From contig NZ_JAYFUM010000009.1 in NCBI RefSeq assembly GCF_034929435.1, forward strand, positions 174,255 through 238,254: a DNA stretch of 64,000 nucleotides, in the 5' to 3' direction. Position 1 is the stretch's first letter. Each line of letters starts with the position of its first letter. The translations under genes were made by a program, and so were the position numbers. Shown here one piece after another: positions 8,889 to 18,419 of the stretch. A model generated the notes under the pieces. That model worked only from the letters and a program-made list of their open reading frames with translations, was not told where the DNA came from and did not search any database. This DNA is from Arcicella rigui. Lineage in GTDB: Bacteria > Bacteroidota > Bacteroidia > Cytophagales > Spirosomataceae.

Positions 8889-9959
8889 ATGTCAAAAAAG
8901 TATAAAATTCAACATAAAAATTTAGGTACTTCGCCCGGTACACTGCAATACATTGGCAAAAATGTTTCTTTTGATACCAAAATTTCATGGACATCCTACA
9001 ATTTTGACGATTATCACATCAATAAAATTTCAAATTTATTTGAACATACTTTTGATTTACAGCCCAATAAAACGCATTGGCTCAACGTGGACGGTATTCA
9101 CGAACCCAAGCTTATAGCTACCATCGGTAATTTGTTCAATCTTCACCCATTGATGTTGGAGGATGTTTTGAATACACATCAAAAACCAAAGTTAGAATAC
9201 TACAACGACGAAAAGCTGTTTATTACTATCAAAATGATTAATTACAATGCTCAAACTCGTGAGGCTGAACTCGAACATTTGAGCTTTGTGCTGGGCGATT
9301 GTTTTGTGATTTCCTTCCAAGAAGAAAGAACCTCAGACATTTTTGAACCAATTTTGGAACGAATAAAAGCTTCGGCTGGCAAAACTCGTAAAAACGGAGC
9401 AGACTATTTGTTGTATGCTTTACTTGATTTGGTGGTGGATAATTACTTTAGTGTTATCGAGAAATTTTCTGAAAACCTCGAAATACTCGAAGAAAATATT
9501 ATTCAAAACCCTACGCCTACTTCCTTAAACGAATTGTACAGTTTGAAACGTGAACTTACGCTTATCCGAAAAGCGATTTTTCCACTCAGAGATTTACTAA
9601 GAGATATACTTCGTGATGAAAGTTCGCTAATCTCGCCAAATACCAACCTTTATCTTCGTGATGTACTCGACCACATCATGCAAGTACTCGAAACCGTAGA
9701 TTCTTATCGTGAACTCAGTGCTTCCTTAATGGATTTGTACCTTTCGCAAGTAAGTAATCGTATGAATAACGTCATGAAAGTACTTACTGTTATATCGGTT
9801 ATCTTTATTCCGCTCACTTTTGTGGCAGGCATTTATGGCATGAATTTCGACAATATGCCAGAACTTCATTGGCGATACGGTTATTATGTCGTGTGGATTA
9901 TTATGATTACATTAGTAATTGTGATGTTACTTTGGTTTAAACGCAAAAACTGGCTTTGA
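8889..9959 (+). CDS. corA: CorA family magnesium/cobalt transporter
   Basis: This 356-residue protein has a large cytoplasmic domain followed by two C-terminal membrane helices with the signature YGMNFDN (GMN at about 317-319) in the loop between them, and a basic C-terminus. CorA forms a pentameric channel for Mg2+ uptake. The ATG at 8889 (MSKKYKIQ) is preferred over an upstream in-frame TTG at 8829. It is divergent from the serine hydrolase gene. Confidence 0.95.
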   Translation: MSKKYKIQHKNLGTSPGTLQYIGKNVSFDTKISWTSYNFDDYHINKISNLFEHTFDLQPNKTHWLNVDGIHEPKLIATIGNLFNLHPLMLEDVLNTHQKPKLEYYNDEKLFITIKMINYNAQTREAELEHLSFVLGDCFVISFQEERTSDIFEPILERIKASAGKTRKNGADYLLYALLDLVVDNYFSVIEKFSENLEILEENIIQNPTPTSLNELYSLKRELTLIRKAIFPLRDLLRDILRDESSLISPNTNLYLRDVLDHIMQVLETVDSYRELSASLMDLYLSQVSNRMNNVMKVLTVISVIFIPLTFVAGIYGMNFDNMPELHWRYGYYVVWIIMITLVIVMLLWFKRKNWL

Positions 9960-10413
9960 ATTGAAAAAAAAGTTTTTAGAGCAAAATACTTATTATTAAA
10001 ACCAATATTTGAGTAAAAATATCATTTTTCTGAAAAATGAATTTAATTTAAAACCACTAATTCAAAATTTTACATTTTTTTAGAGACAAGTACTTCAACT
10101 ATGATGCACAACTTGTAAAAGTGCAATAAAAAAATAGTTTATTTCAATAAAATATTTTTTTCAGTAATTGAAGTTTCAAAATGGGGTCATTTTTTCAAAA
10201 AAAATGATTTTTTCAGAAAAATAGATTTAAAAATACTACTTGAGACCAATAAAAATGATAAAAAAGCCCAAAACAGCCTTTGTAGAAACTTTTGGCAATA
10301 ATTCTATACGAAGCTAACCACTTGGTTTTTAACGAGTTTTGTATAAAATTTGCATAGTATTGTACATCAATACATTTTCAAATCAGACAAGAATCGTTTA
10401 AATAATATTGAGT
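9960..10413. other. AT-rich intergenic region
   Basis: About 450 bases with very low GC and many A and T runs. Related words such as ATTTTTCTGAAAAAT recur at 10024-10038 and around 10205-10222. I see no gene, RNA or clear promoter apart from what must drive the DUF3592 gene; a TTTGCATA word sits at about 10349. Confidence 0.5.
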
Positions 10414-10881
10414 ATGGGAGCTTTATTGAGTTCTATTTTATTAATCTCAGGTGTACACGGAGTGTACGAAGGAGTACCACCAGTAGTAATGGCTGGATTT
10501 ATTATCGTATCAGGAGCATTGATTTTCTTAGGTGTTTTTATAAGTCAGAAGCGTCGTCATTGGTTTCAGCGTTCGGTACTTACCAACGGCGAAGTAGTTG
10601 AAGTAAGCAAACGTTATGAACGTAGCGACAAACTTGGTCAAAGTCCTATTTTCTTCCCAGTTGTTTCTTTCAATGTAAATGGAAGACAATTCAAGATTGA
10701 GGCAGACAAAGGAATGTCGATGTTGAGCCAAGTTGGACAAACGATGAAAGTAAGATACAATCCAGAAAACCCTTACGATTCAGCTTTGGGCGAAAGAAAT
10801 ATTCCTGGAATCAATCCAAATGTATTTTACATTTTAGGAATTGTTCTTTTAGCAGTAAGTACAATGTTAATGTTTAAATAG
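10414..10881 (+). CDS. DUF3592 domain membrane protein
   Basis: The 155-residue product has two N-terminal hydrophobic segments (about 1-18 and 24-45), a soluble stretch with the DUF3592 pattern (a GEVVEV strand, YFP-like FFPVVSFNVNGRQF, then VRYNPENPYDSAL), and a final membrane helix. The YNP-P motif is typical of the family, whose function is unknown. The ATG at 10414 follows an in-frame TTG at 10408 by two codons. A strong terminator follows it. Confidence 0.85.
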   Translation: MGALLSSILLISGVHGVYEGVPPVVMAGFIIVSGALIFLGVFISQKRRHWFQRSVLTNGEVVEVSKRYERSDKLGQSPIFFPVVSFNVNGRQFKIEADKGMSMLSQVGQTMKVRYNPENPYDSALGERNIPGINPNVFYILGIVLLAVSTMLMFK

Positions 10882-10910
10882 TCAAATTTTTTTTTTAGAA
10901 ATATCCAAAA

Positions 10911-10958
10911 GCAATAAAAAAGGCATGAATTATAAAGTTCATGCCTTTTTTATTGCTT
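10911..10958. terminator. Bidirectional intrinsic terminator
   Basis: The long stem pairs AAAAAGGCATGAA with TTCATGCCTTTTT around 10915-10951, with outer GCAATAAA/TTTATTGC pairing. It separates the converging DUF3592 and DeoR-type genes. Confidence 0.9.
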
Positions 10959-10976
10959 TTTTTTGCAAAGTTTTGC

Positions 10977-11726
10977 TTATAATATTTCTACATTCTTATT
11001 TTTGAAGCCTGCCAAAAGACTGTCGGAAGGATGAAGACTGGTAATAAGATAGTCTAATCTTGAAAAATCGCAGACTTTATAATTTTCTTCTCGGTTGATT
11101 TTTTCTTCAATTACGCAAGTCACAATCTTTCTGGAAATACTCATCATTTTTTGTTTCAGCAATGATTCTTCATAATGACGAATAGCCAAGCCCAATTCGG
11201 GATTGATGCTATTTGTTCCCATAAAATACAAATCTGCGTGAATGTGTTCTAAATCTTGAACGGTTTTAGAGCCGATGGTAATTTGGTAGCGTTTATAAAA
11301 AGAACCGCCAAGTAAAATAATATCCACTTTTGGGTGTTCTGCCAATGCCGTTGCCAAGTGTGGATTGTTAGTCACCACCGTAAGTTCCATATTTTTAGGG
11401 ATTTGTTCGGCAATGTAAAAATTCGTTGTGCCGCCATCCATCAAAATAATTTTATGATTTTCAATCAGCTTCAAGGCTTTTTTGGCAATGGTAACAAATT
11501 CTGTATTGACAATTCCTAAGCCTTTACTCGCTTTGATGGACAAATAAGAGTGTGCGATAGCTCCGCCGTGTACTTTTTTCAGAAGGCCTCTATCTTCTAA
11601 TTCTATGATGTCTCTTCTCACAGAATCGTAAGAAACATTTAGCATTTGTCCTAAATCCACCAAGGTAACTTTTTTGTCAGTACCCAGTTTTTCTAATATT
11701 ATTTGTTGTCGTTCTTCTTTGAGCAT
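10977..11726 (-). CDS. DeoR/GlpR family transcriptional regulator
   Basis: The 249-residue protein starts with the DeoR helix-turn-helix (VTLVDLGQMLNVSYDSVRRDIIELEDRG, about 20-47, then LLKKVHGGA) and continues with the sugar-phosphate-binding sensor domain (MDGGTTNFYIAEQIP and VVTNNPHLATALAEHP). DeoR proteins are usually repressors that respond to phosphorylated sugars. No catabolic gene lies directly beside it, so its target is not evident. A perfect palindrome upstream may be its own operator. Confidence 0.93.
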   Translation of the reverse strand: MLKEERQQIILEKLGTDKKVTLVDLGQMLNVSYDSVRRDIIELEDRGLLKKVHGGAIAHSYLSIKASKGLGIVNTEFVTIAKKALKLIENHKIILMDGGTTNFYIAEQIPKNMELTVVTNNPHLATALAEHPKVDIILLGGSFYKRYQITIGSKTVQDLEHIHADLYFMGTNSINPELGLAIRHYEESLLKQKMMSISRKIVTCVIEEKINREENYKVCDFSRLDYLITSLHPSDSLLAGFKNKNVEIL

Positions 11727-11765
11727 ACACTTGAAAGGTCATTATGGTTATAATAAAATTGATAC

Positions 11766-11779
11766 TGCAAATATTTGCA
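11766..11779. promoter_or_regulatory. Perfect palindrome TGCAAATATTTGCA upstream of the DeoR gene
   Basis: A 14-base perfect palindrome lies 40 bases upstream of the DeoR start, followed by two further TTTGCAT half-like words (about 11786-11792 and 11805-11811). Such clustering fits an autoregulatory operator; assignment to this regulator is inference. Confidence 0.45.
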
Positions 11780-11810
11780 AAAAAATTTGCATAATTAAAT
11801 AAAGTTTGCA

Positions 11811-11978
11811 TAAATTTGTACAAGCATTATTAACCATTTTTATCTTTTTTATAAACAAACAAATATTGAACATTATTTTTTAATCATATAGTAGCGTAAA
11901 ATTGAGTTTGATTAAAATTGTGTTTTGAAAGGTTGAAAATTAAAGGGTGCAGGACGGAGTTTCTTGCACTTTTTTTTC
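11811..11978 (+). ncRNA. Candidate small RNA with promoter and terminator
   Basis: TAAATTTG at 11811-11818 matches the -7 consensus, with a TTTG at 11786-11789 upstream. About 130 bases later a stem (GTGCAGGA/TCTTGCAC, one mismatch, 11947-11969) is followed by eight Ts. No open reading frame of note lies between, and the terminator points the wrong way for both neighbouring genes, which are on the minus strand. This is an inference from signals only. Confidence 0.3.
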
Positions 11979-11984
11979 TTTTTT

Positions 11985-14480
11985 TTAGAGCTGATAAAAA
12001 ACTCTTTTTACTCTCTCGCTGACACTTGTAAGTATTTCATAAGGAATTGTATTAATCTTTTTAGCCAATTCAATGATTGTCAATTCCTTATTAAATACAA
12101 TTACTTCCTCTCCTTCTTGTACGTGTGGCACATCGGTAACATCTACCATCGTCATATCCATACACACATTTCCCACTACTTTACATCTTGTACCATTTAT
12201 CAATACTTCGCCTACGCCTCGGCTGAAACGTCTATCAAAACCATCTGCATAACCAATGGCAATCGTTGCCGTTTTTGTATCTCTGCTCAAAGCTCCTTTT
12301 CTACCATAACCTACTGTATCAGAAGACTTTATATGTTTAATTTGAGAAATTACCGTTTTCAAAGTACCCACCATTTGTAAATTTACTTGGTCCTCTTCTT
12401 GTGCAGCTACACCATATAAACCAATGCCCAAACGAACCATATCAAGACGAGCTTCTGGAAAGCGAGCTATACCTGCTGAATTCGCCAAATGGCGTGAAGG
12501 TACATAGCCTAAAGCTTCTGAAATCTGATTTGCCATCTCAGTAAAAATACTTACCTGATGCAAAGTGAAATCATCATAAACAGATTCGTCGGCGGCAGCT
12601 AAATGACTAAAAATGGTTGAAACCCATAAATTAGGATTTGACTGTAAGTAATCCAACAAAGTTGGTAAATCGTCTTGCTCAAAACCCAAACGGTGCATAC
12701 CCGTATCTATTTTCAAATGAATCTTTGAACTAAGATTACGATTATCAATATACTCCGAAAATTCTTTTAGCATCCGTAAACTATAAATTTCTGGTTCGAG
12801 CGAATAAGCCAGTAATTGCTCAAAATCGTTTGGTGAGGGATTCATCACCATAATTGGCAAATAAACGCCGTTTTGTCTGAGAGCTACGCCTTCGTCGGTA
12901 TAGGCAACAGCGAGGTAATCTACGCCATGAAATTGAAGTAAATTGGCTACTTCTGTACTGCCTGCCCCATAAGCAAAAGCTTTTACCATCACCATCATTT
13001 TTACTTGCTGACCAATCTTGTCACGGTAGTAATTGAGGTTATTGGTAATGGCATCTAAATTGATTTCTAAAATCGTTCCATGTGTTTTTTGCACCAAACG
13101 ATTTACGATTTGCTCAAAACCGTACTTTCTTGCCCCTTTTATTAAAATACTTGAATTGTGTAATTGTTTCGGCATAGAGCTTTCTAAAAACTCTTGTGTG
13201 TTTTTAAAGAACTTTACTTCTGCCGAAGGTTTTACTGAGCTTGCACTAAAGTAAGCTTTGTTTCTTGAAATTACATCGCCAATACCTATGAAAAGCGATA
13301 GTTGTCGCTCACGCACCAAATGAGCAATTTGTTTATACAACTCCTTTTCGGGTATTCCTGTTTCTAATAAATCACTTAAAATAAGTACTTTTTGTGGTCT
13401 TTGTTTTTGCTGACCTAAAAAATTAAGAGCAATCGTTAAACCTGCTAAATCATTATTATAAGTATCGTCAATCAAGTAATTTCCATTGATTCCCTGCTTC
13501 ATTTCCAGACGCATCGAAACAGGACGAAGTGTTTGTAAACGAGCTTGTATATCGGTAGAATTATATCCTAAATGCCACAAAGTAAGAATACAGTGAATGG
13601 CATTTTCGATAGAGGCTTCGTCGGTGAATGGAATATCAAAAGTAGTTGGAAATCTTTCCGTTTCAGGCGATACATTTTGAAGAGCCAATGAAACTTTTGT
13701 ATTATCAATTTCCACTTCCCAGTCTGCTCGAATAGCCGTTTCGGCTACTCTTCCCCAACTGATAATTTTACATTCAGGATTAATCGCTCTTAATTCTTCT
13801 TCTACAATTTCGTCGATTTCAGTATAATCGGCACAGTAAATAAAAGTTTTAGCATTTTTAAAAAGCTTAATTTTCTCTCTTATTTTTTGTGTATTATCCT
13901 TAAAAAACTCGTTGTGAGCCGTACCAATATTGGTAAAAATACCAATAGTAGGCTGTACTACTCTTTCTAAATTTTCCATTTCGTTGGGCTTAGAAACCCC
14001 AACTTCAAAAATACCAAGATTATGACTTTCATTGATTTGCCAAACAGAAAGTGGCACACCAATCTGTGAATTATAACTTTTTGGGCTTTTAACTACCTTG
14101 AAACGGTTACTTAACAATTGTGCAAGCCATTCTTTCACGATTGTTTTACCATTACTTCCGGTTACGCTAATGACTGGCAAAGTAAAAAGTTCACGATGGC
14201 TTTTCGCTACTTCTTGCATGGCAAGAATACTGTTTTCCACTTTCCAGACTTTTGCGTCTTGAAAATGACTTAATACTTTTTGAATTTTACTACTCAAAGC
14301 ATTTTCTTCTACCACAAATTCCCGAACACCTTTACGATAAAGGTCTTCCAAAAACTGGTGTCCATCATGATGTAAACCTTTGATAGCAAAGAAAATAGAG
14401 CGTTGTGGAGAGGATAGCTGGCGGCTATCATTCAATAGATATTGAGCAGTTGTATGGATGGGTAATGTCTGAAAATCCAC
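11985..14480 (-). CDS. Bifunctional MurF ligase/alanine racemase fusion
   Basis: The N-terminal half is MurF-like (UDP-MurNAc-tripeptide:D-Ala-D-Ala ligase) with the ATP loop VTGSNGKTIVKEW (near residue 105) and TNIGTAHNEFF; the C-terminal half, from about residue 465, is an alanine racemase with the PLP lysine in VMVKAFAYGAG (near residue 500), HLKIDTGMHRLGF, and GNVCMDMTMVDV. The fusion is known in Bacteroidota and couples D-alanine supply to its use in the peptidoglycan precursor. A separate murF at 35770-37101 exists. I chose GTG at 14480 because the only earlier start, TTG 14519, lies at the T-run of the pgk terminator; the N-terminus is uncertain. Confidence 0.93.
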   Translation of the reverse strand: MDFQTLPIHTTAQYLLNDSRQLSSPQRSIFFAIKGLHHDGHQFLEDLYRKGVREFVVEENALSSKIQKVLSHFQDAKVWKVENSILAMQEVAKSHRELFTLPVISVTGSNGKTIVKEWLAQLLSNRFKVVKSPKSYNSQIGVPLSVWQINESHNLGIFEVGVSKPNEMENLERVVQPTIGIFTNIGTAHNEFFKDNTQKIREKIKLFKNAKTFIYCADYTEIDEIVEEELRAINPECKIISWGRVAETAIRADWEVEIDNTKVSLALQNVSPETERFPTTFDIPFTDEASIENAIHCILTLWHLGYNSTDIQARLQTLRPVSMRLEMKQGINGNYLIDDTYNNDLAGLTIALNFLGQQKQRPQKVLILSDLLETGIPEKELYKQIAHLVRERQLSLFIGIGDVISRNKAYFSASSVKPSAEVKFFKNTQEFLESSMPKQLHNSSILIKGARKYGFEQIVNRLVQKTHGTILEINLDAITNNLNYYRDKIGQQVKMMVMVKAFAYGAGSTEVANLLQFHGVDYLAVAYTDEGVALRQNGVYLPIMVMNPSPNDFEQLLAYSLEPEIYSLRMLKEFSEYIDNRNLSSKIHLKIDTGMHRLGFEQDDLPTLLDYLQSNPNLWVSTIFSHLAAADESVYDDFTLHQVSIFTEMANQISEALGYVPSRHLANSAGIARFPEARLDMVRLGIGLYGVAAQEEDQVNLQMVGTLKTVISQIKHIKSSDTVGYGRKGALSRDTKTATIAIGYADGFDRRFSRGVGEVLINGTRCKVVGNVCMDMTMVDVTDVPHVQEGEEVIVFNKELTIIELAKKINTIPYEILTSVSERVKRVFYQL

Positions 14481-14514
14481 GATTGTTTTTATTAAGAATT
14501 TCTTCAAAGATAGA

Positions 14515-14548
14515 CACAAAAAAGGCGATACAAAAATGGTATCGCCTT
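14515..14548 (-). terminator. Intrinsic terminator of pgk
   Basis: On the minus strand a perfect AAGGCGATAC/GTATCGCCTT stem is followed by TTTTTTG, 24 bases past the pgk stop. It ends only about 35 bases before the proposed start of the MurF-Alr gene. Confidence 0.88.
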
Positions 14549-14571
14549 CATCATTTTTTATTTATTGTAAG

Positions 14572-15759
14572 CTATTGAAGAGCCGCTACACCTGGTAATA
14601 CTTTACCTTCCATGTATTCTAATAAAGCTCCACCGCCTGTTGAAACATAAGAAACTCGGTCGCCATAACCTGCGTTATTTACTGCCGAAGCTGAGTCGCC
14701 ACCACCGATTAACGAGAACGCACCGTTTTCTTCAGTAGCTTTTACTACTGCATCAGCGATAGCGTTTGTTCCTTTGGCAAATGTTGGGAATTCAAATACG
14801 CCCATTGGGCCGTTCCACAATACAGTTTTAGATACTTCGATAATTTTCTTGAAGTTTTCAACTGTTTCAGGACCGATGTCTAAACCTTCCCAACCATCTG
14901 GAATTTCGCCTTGTGCAGCGATTAAAGTATTCGCATCATTCGAGAACTTGTCAGCACATAAATTATCAACTGGCATATAAACATTTACACCTTTTTCAGC
15001 CGCTTTTACTAAAATTTCTTTTGCTAATTCTACTTTATCTGGTTCGCAGATTGATTTACCAATTTTTCCGCCTTGTGCCAAAACGAAAGTGTAAGTCATT
15101 CCACCACCAATAATCAAGTTATCAACTTTATCTAATAAACGCTCGATGATTAAGATTTTATCAGATACTTTTGAACCACCCATGATTGCTGTAAACGGAC
15201 GGTCTGAATGTTCTAATACTCTTTGTGCGTTTTCGATTTCTGCTTGCATTACAAAGCCACAAATTCTGTCTTCAAAGAATTGACCGATTACAGCCGTAGA
15301 AGAGTGAGCACGGTGAGCCGTTCCGAATGCGTCATTTACCCAAACATCTCCTAATTTTGAAAGTTTCTCCGCAAACTCGACATTTCCTTTTTCTTCTTCT
15401 TTGTAAAAACGAAGGTTTTCTAATAATAAAATTTCTCCGCCTTGTAATGTAGATGCCAAATCAAGAGCTGACTGACCAATACAATCATCAGCAAATTTCA
15501 CTGGACGGCCAAATACTACTGAAAGTGGATTCACAAGGTGTTTTAATGAATACTTCTCAGTTGGACCATCTTTCGGACGACCTAAGTGAGACATTAAAAC
15601 CACTGAACCACCATCATTCAAAATTTTAGTGATAGTAGGAATTGTAGCTTTGATACGAGTATCATCAGTAATCTCATAACGTTCGTTAAGAGGCACGTTG
15701 AAGTCCACTCGAATTAAGGCACGTTTGCCAGCAAAATTGTAAGAATTGACAGTTTTCAT
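14572..15759 (-). CDS. pgk: Phosphoglycerate kinase
   Basis: The 395-residue glycolytic enzyme transfers phosphate from 1,3-bisphosphoglycerate to ADP. Diagnostic segments are RVDFNVPLNE near residue 17, SHLGRPKDGPTEKYSL near residue 58, LLENLRFYKEEEKGN, NDAFGTAHRAHSS, MGGSKVSDKI and the C-terminal GGGDSASAVNNAG and STGGGALLEYMEG. Length and motifs are complete. It appears to be monocistronic with its own terminator. Confidence 0.98.
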   Translation of the reverse strand: MKTVNSYNFAGKRALIRVDFNVPLNERYEITDDTRIKATIPTITKILNDGGSVVLMSHLGRPKDGPTEKYSLKHLVNPLSVVFGRPVKFADDCIGQSALDLASTLQGGEILLLENLRFYKEEEKGNVEFAEKLSKLGDVWVNDAFGTAHRAHSSTAVIGQFFEDRICGFVMQAEIENAQRVLEHSDRPFTAIMGGSKVSDKILIIERLLDKVDNLIIGGGMTYTFVLAQGGKIGKSICEPDKVELAKEILVKAAEKGVNVYMPVDNLCADKFSNDANTLIAAQGEIPDGWEGLDIGPETVENFKKIIEVSKTVLWNGPMGVFEFPTFAKGTNAIADAVVKATEENGAFSLIGGGDSASAVNNAGYGDRVSYVSTGGGALLEYMEGKVLPGVAALQ

Positions 15760-16015
15760 GGATAATTAAATTATGTAATTTATGTTTATAGCAAAATAAT
15801 ATTCCGATAATACTAACAATTGCAAAATATTAAACGCTTTGGTTTGTTTTTTGGCAATTTGTATTTTTCTCTTGAAAAATCCTACAAAAAGAAATTTCTT
15901 GATTTTGATTTCATCAAGCAAATATACATTTTTCATACTCATTCACGAAAAAAGTCAATGAATTGAGTATTTTTTCTTATAAAATCTCTTAAATTTTATG
16001 TTTTTTATTTTAATC
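15760..16015. other. Intergenic region upstream of pgk
   Basis: An AT-rich stretch with the pgk promoter. An imperfect stem ATACTCATTCA/TGAATTGAGTAT (about 15931-15966) is followed by Ts on the plus strand, although no plus-strand gene precedes it. Confidence 0.4.
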
Positions 16016-17185
16016 TTAATATTCTCCGCCTGCACCACCGCCACCGCTTGTTCCTCCGCCAAATCTAAAGGTTTTTTCATCGGTGTCCAGTTTGGTCTGA
16101 ATAATTTCCGACAAAAGAATACTTTCAAGACTGATACCATCTCGCTCGCTTTCTGGATTGTAAGTAAAACCAAACTTGGGCGTTTTTAGATAATAAATCA
16201 AACCTGCACAAACCACTATCAATAAAGTACCGCTGATAATCAGAGCGATTTCGGTAGGTAAAAAACCGAAGTAATGGCGATAAGTAAAAACTGAAAAAGC
16301 CGCACATAATAAACCCATGAATAAGAGTAATCTGTCTTTCTTTTTCAATCCGCCCACAACATACAAAATGGGAATCATCACACTGAAAAAATAGAAAAGC
16401 GGTGCAAAAGCTATTTGCGTAGAACCTGTGTAAATCTTATTAACCAAAGCGTTGCCTTCACGCACGATAAAGTAATTTCCTCCTAAATAGAAAGTAGTCA
16501 GCGATAGTGTTTTTAGAATATCCAGCACATTAGCATAATAAAGTACATCTTTTCTTTTTCTAAGTTTTTCCGATAATCTGTAAATCCCAAAAGAAAACAG
16601 CATAATGATAAAAGGCAAAAGAGTTTTCCCTGCTGAAAATGAAAGCGAAGCATCAAAAACAATTGTCAAGGAAATTATATAAGTCCCGCAAACCGTAAGG
16701 GAATCGGCATAACGAACAATGGCTATGAGAAAAACTGGTAAAATCAATAATAAAGCAAGCCAAGTAGGCAAATGTTGAGCATCAAAAGCAGTAAGAATTG
16801 CCGTTGAAAAAGAAGCGATTCCATAATACAATAAGGCGTTGTCTGTACCCGCATAAAACATTTTTTGATACTTGATAAAATGCTCAAGCACAGCCACCAA
16901 TCCCACACCAAAAGCAAAAGAAAGGATTGAAAGCGTTAAAGTTGGACTTTGCTGAATGGCTTTCTCGAAAATCAACCAAAGAATAGCAATCGAAAAAGTA
17001 CAAACCAAAGACATAAACAAAAACAGAGCAATCCGTAGAAAAAAATTGGGCTGATAATAATCCAAAGGAAATTCTTTTTTAATGGCATCTAATTGTGTTT
17101 GGGGCAATAATCCTTTTTCAAACCAATTTTCGGCTTTTTCTTGTAAAAAAGTATGCTCAATATCTTTTTGTTGATAGGCTTTCAT
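16016..17185 (-). CDS. Multi-pass membrane protein with glycine-rich tail
   Basis: The 389-residue product has a short soluble N-terminus (about 1-50) and roughly ten hydrophobic segments, followed by a cytoplasmic C-terminus that ends in a glycine-rich tail (GGGTSGGGGAGGEY). It resembles the DUF4401-type partners that commonly accompany DUF2157 proteins; I infer this from its position and topology, not from a motif. It starts 4 bases after the DUF2157 gene, so the two are surely co-translated. The function is unknown. Glycine-rich ends of this sort also occur in TPM/YgcG-type membrane proteins. Confidence 0.7.
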   Translation of the reverse strand: MKAYQQKDIEHTFLQEKAENWFEKGLLPQTQLDAIKKEFPLDYYQPNFFLRIALFLFMSLVCTFSIAILWLIFEKAIQQSPTLTLSILSFAFGVGLVAVLEHFIKYQKMFYAGTDNALLYYGIASFSTAILTAFDAQHLPTWLALLLILPVFLIAIVRYADSLTVCGTYIISLTIVFDASLSFSAGKTLLPFIIMLFSFGIYRLSEKLRKRKDVLYYANVLDILKTLSLTTFYLGGNYFIVREGNALVNKIYTGSTQIAFAPLFYFFSVMIPILYVVGGLKKKDRLLLFMGLLCAAFSVFTYRHYFGFLPTEIALIISGTLLIVVCAGLIYYLKTPKFGFTYNPESERDGISLESILLSEIIQTKLDTDEKTFRFGGGTSGGGGAGGEY

Positions 17186-17189
17186 GTAC

Positions 17190-18161
17190 TTATTTTTTGA
17201 TTTTAAGAATATGTTTCAATTTGGTCAACAAGGTTATAACTCCAATGCCAGAACCGATAAAGTAATAGGCGGTAATCCAAAAAGTAATGTCATTCATTGG
17301 CATAATATCAAAAAACACCTTTGTAAAGACGATATAAGCGAACAAAACGCCCATTAAAAAAAACAAGTAGGATTGTTTCTTTTGAGCATAAAATATTAAT
17401 CCATAACTAATTAGCCATACTACAAAAGCATAAAAGTAGGGAATTGTACTATTAAAAACGCCTGTCAAAGCGGCTATCAAAGCCAAGTTACTTCCCATCA
17501 AAAGATAACTAAATGCAAAGTGTTTCTTGAGATTTTTGTATTCTGAAAGCAAAGCAATCGCCGATAGGAATAAACCCAAAGCAATTGCTGTAAGGATAAA
17601 TTGTGAAGTAGTGAAATCATTTTTACTAAAAGCCGAAAATGGAGCAATAGAAACCCCAACCCACGAAGCCAAAGCCGTAATTGCCATAGAAAGTACACCA
17701 CGATGGTCGAAAAAATAGGCACAGAAAAAGAATAACACCGCAGGAATAAAAGTAACGAGTCCGTATTTTTCTCCAAAAAATTGATACTGATATTGTAAAT
17801 ATCCTTCTAAAGTAAGGAAACTCAAGCAAGCCAACAAAAGCGAAAAGTCTGATAAGGTATTGGTATTTTTTACTTCTAACCAAGAAAACGCACTTCTTTT
17901 CCAAAACGCCAAAGTAAAAGAAATAAGTACCAAAAACGAAATCGCAGCGACAATAACACTGTGTGCCAAAGAATCAATATTTTGGTAAATCACCACACCC
18001 AAACCACTACTCAATAAAAGAATGCCTAAATACAAAAGCAAACGTAGTTCGTAGTGTAGGGAAAAGAGTTTTGTGTTTTCGTAACTCTCAATAACATATT
18101 TTGTATTCTCCTCAATATGTTTTTTTTCTTCAAGCTTATTCAGAATATCTGATATATCCAT
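17190..18161 (-). CDS. DUF2157 domain membrane protein
   Basis: The 323-residue protein has a soluble N-terminal segment (about 1-35) followed by some ten membrane helices. The opening hydrophobic pattern (LRLLLYLGILLLSSGLGVVIYQNID) is typical of DUF2157, where the first helix is followed by a short loop and a long hydrophobic domain. It is the first gene of a two-gene unit with the downstream multi-pass protein. No function is known for the family. Confidence 0.8.
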   Translation of the reverse strand: MDISDILNKLEEKKHIEENTKYVIESYENTKLFSLHYELRLLLYLGILLLSSGLGVVIYQNIDSLAHSVIVAAISFLVLISFTLAFWKRSAFSWLEVKNTNTLSDFSLLLACLSFLTLEGYLQYQYQFFGEKYGLVTFIPAVLFFFCAYFFDHRGVLSMAITALASWVGVSIAPFSAFSKNDFTTSQFILTAIALGLFLSAIALLSEYKNLKKHFAFSYLLMGSNLALIAALTGVFNSTIPYFYAFVVWLISYGLIFYAQKKQSYLFFLMGVLFAYIVFTKVFFDIMPMNDITFWITAYYFIGSGIGVITLLTKLKHILKIKK

Positions 18162-18419
18162 AATTAGTGGTTTCTAAAATATATATTTTCACTTACCTTC
18201 ATTTAAAATTTTGAAATGACTCTATATTCACAATTCCGTTTCCTGATAGGTATTTCGCTATTGTACTTGAGCTAAGTAATCTCTTTTTCAAGAATACTAA
18301 TCACTCTTTTTCTATTTTATTGTCTTTGTCTCATTATGGTCTTTCTAACGAACTTTAAAAATTACACACTCAACAGGTGTAAGAATATAATTTCGTCAAT
18401 TTAATGAATTATTATCTTT

